From positions 186,001 to 250,000 of the forward strand of contig JAYWVB010000049.1 of NCBI GenBank assembly GCA_039881045.1: a stretch of DNA of 64,000 bases, in the 5' to 3' direction. This document shows positions 34,985-44,974 of this stretch, piece after piece. The notes under the pieces are model-generated. The model ran no database searches. It saw only the letters and a list, made by a program, of their open reading frames with translations, and was not told the DNA's origin. The position numbers and the translations under genes are program-made. The DNA comes from Chaetomium olivaceum. Its lineage: Eukaryota > Ascomycota > Sordariomycetes > Sordariales > Chaetomiaceae. The first letter of the stretch is position 1; the number at the start of each line of letters is the position of its first letter.

Positions 34985-37900
34985 ATGGCCACCCTCGATT
35001 CTCTAAAGCGTGCCTTGAAAGCAAAAACCGCAGCATCGGCCTCGTTGCAGCATCCATTGTCCGAAACGCAATACAGCACCGGATTTGGTCTCTTGACTCA
35101 GGGCCTAGGATGGATTACTTATGAGAACTTCGTGGTTCCTCAACTATCCCAGCTGCTTTTCCCTCTCTTCGACTCTCGTCTCCAAATCTCGGTACTGGAA
35201 ATCGGACCAGGTCCAAAAACGGTACTTGGTTACCTGCCTGATTCTCTGAGACGCAAGATCAACAGATACACCGCACTGGAACCCAACGGCTTGTTTGCCA
35301 CGGCGCTGGAAAAACAACTCCGTCCTTCCCCCGCGGAGACAGAGTCTCCGCTACCGTGTCTGGAAAGCCGACCTTGCATTCATCGAGATCCGTTCGTTGT
35401 GGGGAGACGAGATGCGAGGCGGCGGTGAAAAGTTCGATGTGATTCTTTTCTGTCACAGCATGTACGGCATGAAGCCCATACGCAGATTCATCGAACAGGC
35501 GCTTGGGATGCTAGTGGAACAACCGCAAGACGCATTGGTTGTGGTTTTTCATCGCGAAGGGCTCTATCTAGACGGCTTAGTGCCTCATCGAACGGCGTCT
35601 TTTCCCAACCGCGTCATTCATGTTGCAGATGACGACGAAACACTGGACAGCTTTGCTGTTTTCAACCTGGGTGTTGACATGCGGGACAATGTTGTTCGAG
35701 CCGAATTGCGCAACGTGTGCCGCACATTGGGCCGTCGTGAGGCAGCGTACCCAAACCATCTGCTGTTCGCCGCGCCCGACGTTATGGTGGCTTTTACCCG
35801 ACACGCAACCGCGTTGCCGAACCTGACAGCGGAGGTACCGTTTGTACATGGCGTCACCACGGTCAAGAATAGAGAGGCGCGACTGCGCCGCCCTGCCGTG
35901 GTCATGAAGCCAACAAAGATCGGACATGTTCAGAGATGCGTCCAATGGGCGTTGGAACACAACACCGGTTTAACCATCATTGGTGGGGGCCACAGCGGCC
36001 ATTGCGTTTGGCCCAATGTCGTCGCCGTTGACATGGGGGCTTTTGACGGGGTACACATCCTTCCCGCTGGGGAGCACTCCGATTTTGGGACCCTGGTCCA
36101 CGCCGAGGTCGGCTGCAAAACAGGGGACATTGTCCGCAAAGCCATGGCGGCGGGCCTGACGGTGCCGTTGGGGGCTCGCCCAAGTGTGGGCGCGGGGCTT
36201 TGGTTACAAGGCGGCATTGGGCATCTGGCGAGGCAATACGGGCTGGCATCTGATGCAGTCGTCGGCGCCGTCCTCGTCAGCGTCAATTCTGGGCAGGTAC
36301 TCAGCCTTGGCTACGTGTCAAGCCAGCATCGACCGCTCGGTGCTGTCTGTTTGGATGACGCGGAACTGTTATGGGGCCTCAAGGGTGCTGGAGCGAACCT
36401 TGGAATCGTGGTCAGTGTCACGTTCAAGGCGTATCCGGCCCCGACATACTCTGTTCGAAACTGGGTTCTGCCCCTCAGCGATGACCTTGAAGCGCGACAC
36501 AAACTCGACACCTTTGACAAATTGGTCGCCAGAGGACTACCCCGGAATTGTTCTGCAGATGCATATCTGTATTCGAACAACGGCCAGTTATCTCTTGGCG
36601 TGACCATGTTCGAAACATCCATAGCAACGCCTGGTCTCGAAACGCCCACCCCTATCCCGGTATCTACATTTTTGGGACCGCCATCAAGCTCCGAGATCGT
36701 CGACAGCATCGGTGTATTTGAAAGCGAGATGTACATGTCGGGACTGCATGGTGGGCACGGCGGCGGCAAGACATCCTCTTTCAAGCGGAGTTTGTTATTG
36801 AAAGACATCGGACAAGCCAACATCACCGGTCTTCTAGTGGCGGCTATCGAAACCCGTCCCACCCCATTCTGCTATCTTCATTTACTGCAAGGTGGCGGAG
36901 CGGTTACCGACGCGGCACCGGACTCCACGGCCTTTGGGTGTCGGGACTGGGACTTTGCCTGTGTAGTGACCGGCGTCTGGCCACGCGATCAAGACGAAAC
37001 CGAGACCGCCCTAGCTACCGTCCGCTGGGTATATGAGGTCGCTGGAAAGCTGCTGCCCGTGAGCAGCGGGGCGTACGGAGCTGACCTCGGACCGGACCCA
37101 AGGGACGCGGTGCTCGCAGCTACGGCATTTGGTCCAAATCTCCGTCGCCTAGGCCATCTTAAACAACTCATGGATCCTCGCCGCGTCCTATCGTATGCCT
37201 GCCCACTACCGGAAATGCCGCTGGAACCGAAACTAATTGTCCTTGTCACCGGTGAACACGGCGCCGGGAAGGACTACTGCGCCGACGGTTTGGGTTTCGG
37301 TCTTCATCAACCGCAAGTTTCGGGCACGAGCAGTCAGCATCAGCGAGGTGACCAAGCGCGAATATGCGGCCGTTACTGGTGCCGACCTAAACCGTTTGTC
37401 CTGGGACCGTACCTACAAGGAGCACCATCGGCCGGCTTTAACGTCGTATTTCCAGGACCAAGTGCGTCAGCGCCCCCAACTACCAGAGGAACACTTCCTG
37501 AGCGCAGTCCACGGCGCCACGGGCGTCGATGCGCTATTCATCACGGGAATGAGAGACAAGGCCCCGGTAGCGTCCTTGTCGCATTTGGTACCTAGGTCTA
37601 GGTTGCTGGAAGTTTGCGTGAAAATCAACGAAAAGACGCGGCACGCTCGTCAGGTACATGTCGAACTTGAGGATGTTGTTCGCAACAAGAGCAACGAAAA
37701 TGGGGGAGCGGATTCGGTGGCGTTGGACAACCGTCCCAGTCTCATCTTCAGCAATGACATGGCCGGAAGCGAGGCGGGAACAATGTTTGCCGACCAGCAA
37801 CTGCTTCCCTTCTTACATGGGGACCTACAACGCCTAGCTACCATGGTTCGCTCGGTACCTAGCTTTCCGCGCCCAGGCATTTCGTTCCGCCACGTGCTCG

Positions 37901-38400
37901 ACATTTCCCAGCGGCCCGGTGGGCTAGCCCTATGCACATCTCTGCTGGCAAGTCACTTCGCTGGCGATTGGAACGGACTTGATGCCGTGGTGTGTTGCGA
38001 AGCTGGCGGGTTTGTCTTCGCATCGGCCTTGGCCTCGCGAGTCAATGTGCCCTTAGGGTTGATTCGCGAAGCTGGGAAGCTCCCCCCGCCGACCATCTCC
38101 GTCAGCAAGTCTCCATCACATATCTCGTCTGCGGCATCCAACGAATCAAAGGAGAGGATCGAGATGGAGCGAGATGTGGTCCGTAAAGGTGCGTCAGTAC
38201 TGGTGGTGGATGATGTGCTTGCTACCGGGCGGACGCTGTGTGCGGTCCTCCGGCTATTAGGAGAAGCCGGCATTGGCGCTCAAACCGTGAGTATCATGGT
38301 GGTAGCAGAGTTCCCTATTCATCGTGGTCGAGACCTGTTACGCCAGCATGGTTTTGGTGGAGTCAATATTCAAAGCCTCCTGGTATTTGATGGTATTTAG
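34985..38400 (+). CDS. Methyltransferase / FAD oxidase / kinase / phosphoribosyltransferase fusion, two frame breaks
   Basis: About 1,137 codons from the ATG at 34985. (1) Residues 1-300: a class I methyltransferase-like domain with VLEIGPGPKTVLGYLP and YTALEPNG. (2) About 300-740: a BBE/PCMH-type FAD oxidase with LTIIGGGHSGHCVWPNVVAV (His for covalent FAD) and GLWLQGGIGHLARQYGL; the usual second linking Cys is not seen. (3) About 745-910: a P-loop kinase like animal-type phosphomevalonate kinase, with LVTGEHGAGKDYC and DRTYKEHHRP. (4) The C-terminal 190 residues: an APRT-like phosphoribosyltransferase with FPRPGISFR and the PRPP motif VLVVDDVLATGRT. Two single-base shifts interrupt it: one between 35310 and 35335 (an A5 and a C5 run) and one at the GGG at 37292-37294. 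No intron fits either place. Domain order is direct reading; that this is one gene is inferred from co-orientation and lack of stops. Confidence 0.8.
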
Positions 38401-39854
38401 GAATTGAATAACGGGGCCTTGAACTATTGATGCGTATCTCGTCGTCTTCAAGTTCCATTGTTCATGATGGTAGAAGGTGAACATGCAGGTCTAATTTCCG
38501 TGAGCTCTCAGCCCTATAATTCTCGTACAATCTTCATTCAAGGATCCACGAGCACAGGTCAGGTAATGCAGGTTGCGTTGTGTTTTAGCATCGGTATCCA
38601 TGATTCAGGACATATGCCTAGCCCGGGCCAAGGTTGACCTTTAAGGTGCCTCCAGCCTACCAGCGTATCACGCTTGGGATGGCTCGCAACGCCCTCGGCC
38701 CTATCACCATCCTGTCCGACATTTTTCAGCAAGGGATTTCCCACCGCACCCGAGCCATTTTGGCTTCCACTCGTTGTCGCCAAGAATAACCGTCAATATT
38801 TCATCAGTTGATTGAAGCTTCGCTTCAATGATCAGTCTCTAAGATGCACAATGAACATTTAGGGACCGAAAAAGGAACGCTTCGTTTCATTATCAGGGTA
38901 AGCCTCCTGAGTTCTCAGAGGAGCGATTGGATGCTCTAGTTTTGACTGCATTATCGTGTATAATCTTACATGCGGTGGCGTTGCGGCTTATCCACCACAG
39001 CAGCTTCTCTTCACCCTTACTGTAGCATACGAAGCAGCATGGCACAGTTAGATACTTGTTTGTATACCGGACTTAGCCACCTCCATAGCCTTAGACTGGA
39101 AATCCGGGGATGAAGTTCCCGTTAAACTCTGTCGGTCGACAGCATGATGTACCCAGATGAGGGTGTATCTTATTCTGCTCGGCTGGGACGCTCCGTCGGT
39201 AGTTGGATGAGATCTCATGGTGCGAAATTCGTGATCTCAATGAGCCGCCATCCTACCTACACAGTAATATGGACGTCGAGTAGCTAGATTGATACCGTAA
39301 AATTTGAATGGTATGCGAGCCGAGGTGTTTGATGAATCTGTATAGGTATTTGTACAGTACCTGGTTAGGCAGTTCCATCTCGCGGTTCCCGCGAAATTGG
39401 GGTTTCCGAGATCGAAAACGAACCCCCGTTCGTGGAGCTTCTGGTCCGGCCAGACCCCGCGCTAGCTTGAAACGGCAAAGCTCGATGCAGCATGACACCA
39501 CATGGCCTCCGTCCGGGGATCTCGGCGGGCCAAGGTACTTCGTCCTTGGGGAGAAAATCATGAGTCCCAGCGTAGACCGCGGGTTCCATTGCCACCCCAC
39601 ACGACGGACGATCTGAAAGTTTCATATTTCGCCGCCGGATCACTGATGCACACTCGAAATCACAAACAACAAATTTTAAAACGTTATCGCCCTGAGACAG
39701 GATTAGGCCGAAACGGTGGCACATACCAAGTACGGATCGCAAGGTCGCTGGAGTAAGGACGACTACAGAGAGGGACCGGCCCGACATACCCGCAGCTATT
39801 CGCGACTTGCTGGAGACACCCTGACGCCAGCGAAAGCTCGTTCCGAGGGTGGCC
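38401..39854. other. Intergenic, 1.45 kb, with a dispersed repeat
   Basis: No gene. It contains a roughly 155-base repeat (38905-39062, listed separately) and the promoter of the histidine kinase gene. Confidence 0.5.
38905..39062 (+). repeat. Dispersed repeat copy A
   Basis: About 155 bases resemble 52497-52650 in the same orientation, at roughly 80 percent by eye. Shared words include atgcggtggcgttg, cagcagctt, ttcacccttact and agcatacgaagca. It is probably the remnant of a transposable element. Confidence 0.75.
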
Positions 39855-42500
39855 ATGCATTCAGAAATTAGCTCGGCTGAGCTTGCCGAACGTGACGTCG
39901 GCCTCATCTTCGACCTTGCCCCGCTGACCCTCCTCATCCTCTCGCCCACATGGCGCATTACAAGAGCGTCGGCTCGCTTCCTGTCCGACTGGAACGTGTC
40001 TGCCAGCGACTGCATTGGCCAGTCCCTGCTACCTTTCCTCGAGAAGCAGCTCCGTCCACCACGACCCACCCATCTCACCCACGTCACAACCGCCATCGAC
40101 GATGCCATAGCCACACGTGCTGAGCGTATCACCAACCCCATCAACGCCTTCCAGAACGTCTCCTGGCGCGCCCGTGTTGTGCCCGTTTTCCGCGGCCATG
40201 AGCTGCTATCAATACTGCTCGAGTGGCACGAGGGCCCTCTAAGCGTCACCGAGGACGACCTGGTCAAGCCGGGTTTCTCGACCGACGAGGCCTTCCGCAT
40301 CCTTGTACACGGTGTCAAGGACTACGCCATCTTCCTTCTCGACACAAAAGGCTACATCGCGACCTGGAACCAGGGCGCGCAGTTACTGAAGGGATACAAG
40401 CGCGACGAGATTGTGGGCAAGCACTTTTCCATTTTCTACGGCAAAGAAGACCTTGACATCAAGAAGCCCGAGATGGAACTCGAAATTTGCATGCGCGAAG
40501 GCCGCGTTGAGGATGAGGGATGGCGGTACAGGCAGGACGGCAGCCGCTTCTGGGCGAACGTCATCATCACGGCCGTCTACAAGAATGGCGTGCATGTCGG
40601 CTTCGGCAAGGTTACGCGCGACCTGACGGAGCGCAAATCGGCCGAGTCCCGCCTTATCGCCGCTTATGAGGAGAGCGAGAAGCTCAAGTCGGATTTTCTG
40701 GCCAACATGAGCCACGAGATCCGGACCCCGATGCATGGCATGCTGTCGGCTTGCACTCTGCTCCTCGACACCCCGCTCTCGGCCAGGCAGCGCGACATTG
40801 TTAGCATTATAGACGAGTCTGGAGCGGTCCTGTTGCAGGTCATCAACGACATCCTGGACTACTCCAAACTGGCTTCTGGAAGCTTTTCGATCCATTCCGA
40901 CATTGTCGGCATCACGAGCATCGTTACCTCTGTTGTCCGCGGCGTACAGACCACGCTGCCACCTTCGGTCCACTTCGAACTATTCTTGGCGCCTGAGCTG
41001 CCCAAGTCTGTGCAGGGCGACCCGTTGCGATACCGGCAGATCCTGCAGAACATAGTGGGAAATGCCGCCAAGTTCACCGACAAGGGCAGCATCCGGGTCA
41101 AGGCTTCGGTGCAGGGCGAGGACGAGGCCAGCTACACCATCCTAACTGAGATCACCGATACTGGAATTGGCATTCCGGATGACGCTGCCACCAGCCTCTT
41201 TACGCCCTTTGTGCAGTTCGACACGACGACCACCAAGCAGTACAAGGGCACCGGCCTGGGGTTATCGATTGCGAAGTCGCTTACCGAACTGATGGGTGGC
41301 AGAATCGGTTACCGACCTAACCCAGATCACCACGGGAGCGTCTTTTGGTTTACAGCACGGTTCAAAAAGATTAAGAGTTTGGAGAAGATGCAAGATTGGA
41401 AGAAGCCCATCACCGTGAACGAGAGAATTGCAACACCGAGTCCAGGCCCGGATGTAGAGGAGTTGCAAAGGGAGCTCAAGATTGTCTCGTCCATTAAAAA
41501 CCTACTTGTGGTGGAAGACAACCTGATCAACCAGAAGGTTATGCTGGGCATGCTGCGCTCTCTCGGCTTCAAGAACGTGGGCCTGGCGTCTAACGGTGCA
41601 GAGGCCGTTAGAATGGTGCGCGGCAAGCCAGCCGCATACGACGCAGTGCTCATGGACATCAACATGCCCATCATGGACGGCTACGCGGCGGCCAAAGACA
41701 TCCGCGCCGCCGGCATCTACGTCCCCATCGTCGCCATGACGGCCTATGCGCTAAAGGGCGACAAGGAGCGGTGTCTTGAGAATGGAATGAACGACTATAT
41801 TGCCAAGCCTGTGGACAAAAAGCGGCTGATCAAGATCCTCGGAAAATGGCTGCTGAGGATGACGGATTATAGAAAGAGCTTTGAGGAGCGTCTTGCCTCG
41901 GCGAGGCGAGACGGGGGCGTGGATCTGCTTGCCACCACACCTGCCGCGACACCCTCCGAGGAGTCAGCCTACTTTCCAGTCGAAGCCGTACCCCCAGAGG
42001 AGGCTAATCCCACTGCGCTGCCCTCTCCACCGGCGGTCGAGGATCCGTCAAACTTGACAAGCAACAAAGCTCGAGTTCTCAACTCTGACCACGCCAACGA
42101 CCGACCAGCGCCTATGCAGGCGTCTCTTCCCGCTCAAAACGTCGAGACGTTTCGTCACAGCACGCTGACAACGACAGGAGTTGCGGACAAGCCGGGCAAT
42201 GCTGAGGACATCGCGAGGCAAGCACCGCGGCCTTGCTCCGATATCAAACTTGACATACAGGGAACTTTGTTGGGCAATATAACGAGTCCAGAAGTGCAGG
42301 ATATTGCCCCCGCTACCAAATCTGCCGCGCCAAAAGAGCCTTGCATCTACTTGCCTAAGCCCTCCCCCGAAGCTAGTATGGCCTTGCCCTCAGTCGAGTG
42401 TGTAGAAAGAAAACCAGTCCGATTAGCCGGAGCTGGTGCAGAGGAAACATCAATCGAGACTACCTGCCTACCTGGAAATCAAGATGCACGCAGCAGTTAA
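39855..42500 (+). CDS. Hybrid sensor histidine kinase (PAS-HisKA-HATPase-REC)
   Basis: 881 residues from the ATG at 39855 in one open frame. An N-terminal PAS-like segment (1-125) is followed by a clear PAS/PAC domain (ILVHGVKDYAIFLLDTKGYI to VGFGKVTRDLTERK). The HisKA box is FLANMSHEIRTPMHGML with the phospho-acceptor His at 287. The ATPase domain shows the N box (ILQNIVGNAAKFT), the G1 box (DTGIGIP) and the G2 box (GTGLGLSIAKSL). The receiver domain has VVEDN, the phospho-acceptor Asp at 601 in AVLMDINMPIMDGY, and the conserved Lys in YIAKPVDK. There are no membrane segments. A low-complexity tail of about 210 residues follows. It resembles the Fos-1/TcsA type of fungal kinase; the exact class is not certain. 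Confidence 0.93.
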   Translation: MHSEISSAELAERDVGLIFDLAPLTLLILSPTWRITRASARFLSDWNVSASDCIGQSLLPFLEKQLRPPRPTHLTHVTTAIDDAIATRAERITNPINAFQNVSWRARVVPVFRGHELLSILLEWHEGPLSVTEDDLVKPGFSTDEAFRILVHGVKDYAIFLLDTKGYIATWNQGAQLLKGYKRDEIVGKHFSIFYGKEDLDIKKPEMELEICMREGRVEDEGWRYRQDGSRFWANVIITAVYKNGVHVGFGKVTRDLTERKSAESRLIAAYEESEKLKSDFLANMSHEIRTPMHGMLSACTLLLDTPLSARQRDIVSIIDESGAVLLQVINDILDYSKLASGSFSIHSDIVGITSIVTSVVRGVQTTLPPSVHFELFLAPELPKSVQGDPLRYRQILQNIVGNAAKFTDKGSIRVKASVQGEDEASYTILTEITDTGIGIPDDAATSLFTPFVQFDTTTTKQYKGTGLGLSIAKSLTELMGGRIGYRPNPDHHGSVFWFTARFKKIKSLEKMQDWKKPITVNERIATPSPGPDVEELQRELKIVSSIKNLLVVEDNLINQKVMLGMLRSLGFKNVGLASNGAEAVRMVRGKPAAYDAVLMDINMPIMDGYAAAKDIRAAGIYVPIVAMTAYALKGDKERCLENGMNDYIAKPVDKKRLIKILGKWLLRMTDYRKSFEERLASARRDGGVDLLATTPAATPSEESAYFPVEAVPPEEANPTALPSPPAVEDPSNLTSNKARVLNSDHANDRPAPMQASLPAQNVETFRHSTLTTTGVADKPGNAEDIARQAPRPCSDIKLDIQGTLLGNITSPEVQDIAPATKSAAPKEPCIYLPKPSPEASMALPSVECVERKPVRLAGAGAEETSIETTCLPGNQDARSS

Positions 42501-42998
42501 CGATGATAACTTTGCTGCCTCTACATGGAGTGGATAATATGAGCATCGTTTTGCACATTTGGTTGTGCGAGTCTGCTTTAGGTATATAGGCCTTTAGAGG
42601 TTCGCGGGCACGGAGGTCATGTCCAACTATTTCATATCAGAGCCATAAGTTGGTTAAGGGAACCGAGTTACGGCGAGTCTTGCACACTTGAGCTACGGGA
42701 TGGGAGAACGAGGGTTACTTTCGAGCAATTTGCGTAGGTAGTCCTGTACCGATTAGGATTGCCCGGTTTTAGAAAGTGCTACCTGCTACTCTAATGACTC
42801 ATCAGCTCTGGGATTGGGGGCAAAAACCTAAATAAGGTTCTAGGCAGGAACAACCCTAGGTCTAGGCATCGCTGCAACCTTTTAAAAACTTTCTAGGAGT
42901 GAGCGATTTGAGACAGCGATGTCTTTTACAAAGAAACCTTCCTCCCACACCTTACATCTCCCAGCTTTCACCGTTCATCGTTCGCTAAACCGCCCATT
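42501..42998. other. Intergenic, 0.5 kb
   Basis: No gene seen; the boundary between the kinase gene and the transposon-rich region. Confidence 0.45.
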
Positions 42999-44437
42999 AT
43001 GTCTCAACCCCCGCCAGTACCACCGAGACGACACTCATCATTGGATCATGCAACCACGTCAACCACAAGCTCCCACGCTGCAACGACTTGCCCCGAGATC
43101 CCGACTCGATCGAGCAGTGTGAGGAAACCCCCTTCCTCAAAATCCCCATTCCAGATGCAGCAGCAGCACGACAACCTAGTCGACGACATTAAGGCTGCCT
43201 GCAAGAAGCTCAAACCCTCGTCGTCACATGATTCCCATTTTTGGTCCAGCAAAGCAGATCTCCTTACGATGGACTCGGAACGAGTAAAGCTCTACCGCGC
43301 GATGGAGTTTTACAAGTACCAGGCCAAGGGTGGACAACTAGACAAGGAGCAGTGGGAAGCTGCTGACCAAGGCGCCAGAGAATGTCTCCTAGAGTCGATC
43401 GCATTGGCGCAGCAAGCTAAAATTGCCCGAGAACACGCTGATAAAGTCAAGGGATCTTCACAGTTTCATCAACTATGTAAAAGCTTTGTAAAGCTTTTTA
43501 ACTCATCAAAACTTGGGTTTGGGTTGGACAATGCAACATCCAAAGGCCGGCGGGAAACCAGCGATCAGTCAAGGATAAGAGATTTGATGAAGCAGGCGTA
43601 CTGTCCTGGCTACACTGCTGTTTGGGAGCCGGTACTCGGTACCTGGGTTGATAATGGGTTTGCAATCGCAGCGCACCTTTTCCCTTGGCAGTCGGCAGAT
43701 GCGATGGAGTCTATCTTTGGTCTAGGCGCCCGCGAGGAGCTCTTCTCCTCCGCCAACGGAATCTTCCTTCATCCCGCTATTGAGAAAACTTTTGATAGGG
43801 GCTTCTTCGTTCTCGTCCCGGACACGAAGATGGAACCGGAAAACCCATCGGCGCCATGGGAAGATCAGGAAGAACGGCACAACGCGTTAAGAGCATGGGA
43901 AACAACGCACCCGAGAGAATACCGCATTGCGGTTCTCGACGCTACGCGCACAGTATGAAAGAGAAAGTACTTGCCAATGAGCTATACAACCTGGGGTTCG
44001 AAACGCTAGCCGAACTACACGGACGCCGACTCAAATTTCTCAACGACGCGCGACCCAGGGCTCGATATGTATGGTGGAAGTTCCTCAGCGCGGTTACGCA
44101 GCTCACGTGGAGGGGAGCACCTGGGAGTTTTGACTCACTAATCCAGAAAGAGGTTGCCAAAGGCACCAGATATTGGGGGACACATGGGGGATATGTGAAG
44201 AGAAATATGCTCCTCGGCTTTGTCCAAGAGCTTGGGCATGACGTTAGCAGCATTGCTGAGTCTATTATGGAGCATGCTATTGAAGACGAGCAAGGGCCTG
44301 CAAATGCGGAACCAGACTTATTGGGGGTTGCAATTCTAACCGATCAAGTAATACGCCGCACCCAGGAACATGATGGGTTTGACTACGAGGCTGAGTTGGA
44401 GGATGAGGATGAGGAAAAGGATGGGAGAGAAGAATAG
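42999..44437 (+). pseudogene. Fungal HNH-endonuclease-domain protein, single frame break
   Basis: Open from the ATG at 42999 to 43958. The continuation (from MKEKVLANELYNLGFETLAE) lies in the next frame and runs to the stop at 44437. One missing base between about 43935 and 43958 joins them into about 479 residues. The N-terminus is Ser/Pro/Gln-rich, the middle is helical, and the HNH core is FAIAAHLFPW (first His) with NGIFLHPAIEKTFDRG (Asn and second His). The C-terminal block PRARYVWWKFLSAVTQLTWR and an acidic tail are typical of the expanded fungal HNH family of unknown function. It ends 33 bases before a pogo transposon. Confidence 0.75.
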
Positions 44438-44470
44438 GGGGCAGGATTATACACCTCGATAGGAGATATA

Positions 44471-44515
44471 GACGACTGGACCCCACAACCGGACACACCC
44501 CACAATCGGACACTT
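44471..44515 (+). repeat. Left terminal inverted repeat of the pogo element
   Basis: Pairs with 49002-49046. The two differences from the right copy are a G/A and a C/T transition. Confidence 0.9.
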
Positions 44516-44590
44516 GGCGCCACCATCACCACCAGGCTCAACAGCGTCTACCTCATCCATTTCTTAAGCAATATGCATACAAACTTGATG

Positions 44591-44733
44591 ATTCTATTCC
44601 TCTTCTACCTGGCGAATAGTCTCTAAGCCACGTACAATTATTTCTTCGGCTTCTTTGACTACTTGACTGTCCTGTTGTGTCTTCTTCTTTTTCTTCTTAG
44701 GAGACTTCATCGAATCCTCCTTCGCCTGGATAA
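44591..44733 (-). pseudogene. 3' end of the pogo transposase reading frame, separated by the MULE
   Basis: On the minus strand this stretch reads EDIIQAKEDSMKSPKKKKKK and then QVVKEAEEIIVRGLETIRQ, a lysine-rich C-terminus followed by a stop. It is the continuation of the frame that breaks off at 47454-47465 in KFTRIED on the other side of the MULE. The two halves share the 8-base duplication. Confidence 0.8.
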
Positions 44734-44741
44734 TATCCTCT
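44734..44741. repeat. 8-bp target site duplication of the MULE, left copy
   Basis: tatcctct, identical to 47454-47461 on the other side of the element. Confidence 0.92.
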
Positions 44742-44788
44742 GGGCAAGTTTAGTGGCACGGGGCCCGATCCCTAGTGGCACGGGGTCC
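44742..44788 (+). repeat. Left terminal inverted repeat of the MULE
   Basis: Starts gggcaagtttagtggcac and contains tagtggcacgggg twice. It is an exact inverse of 47407-47453. Confidence 0.94.
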
Positions 44789-44974
44789 AGTTCACCGCCT
44801 TCCTAAAACATCAATGCACGGCTGACCGCCTTTCCTCTGTAGTGCGGTAAAGGGGGGAGGGGACCTATTTCCTCCCCCCAAACGGCGAAAACGTCCTTTT
44901 TTAAACGATTTGGGTGCATATGAAAATATTGATCTTACGCTCTTAACTCAGGATATACAGGCATGAATTCCTAG

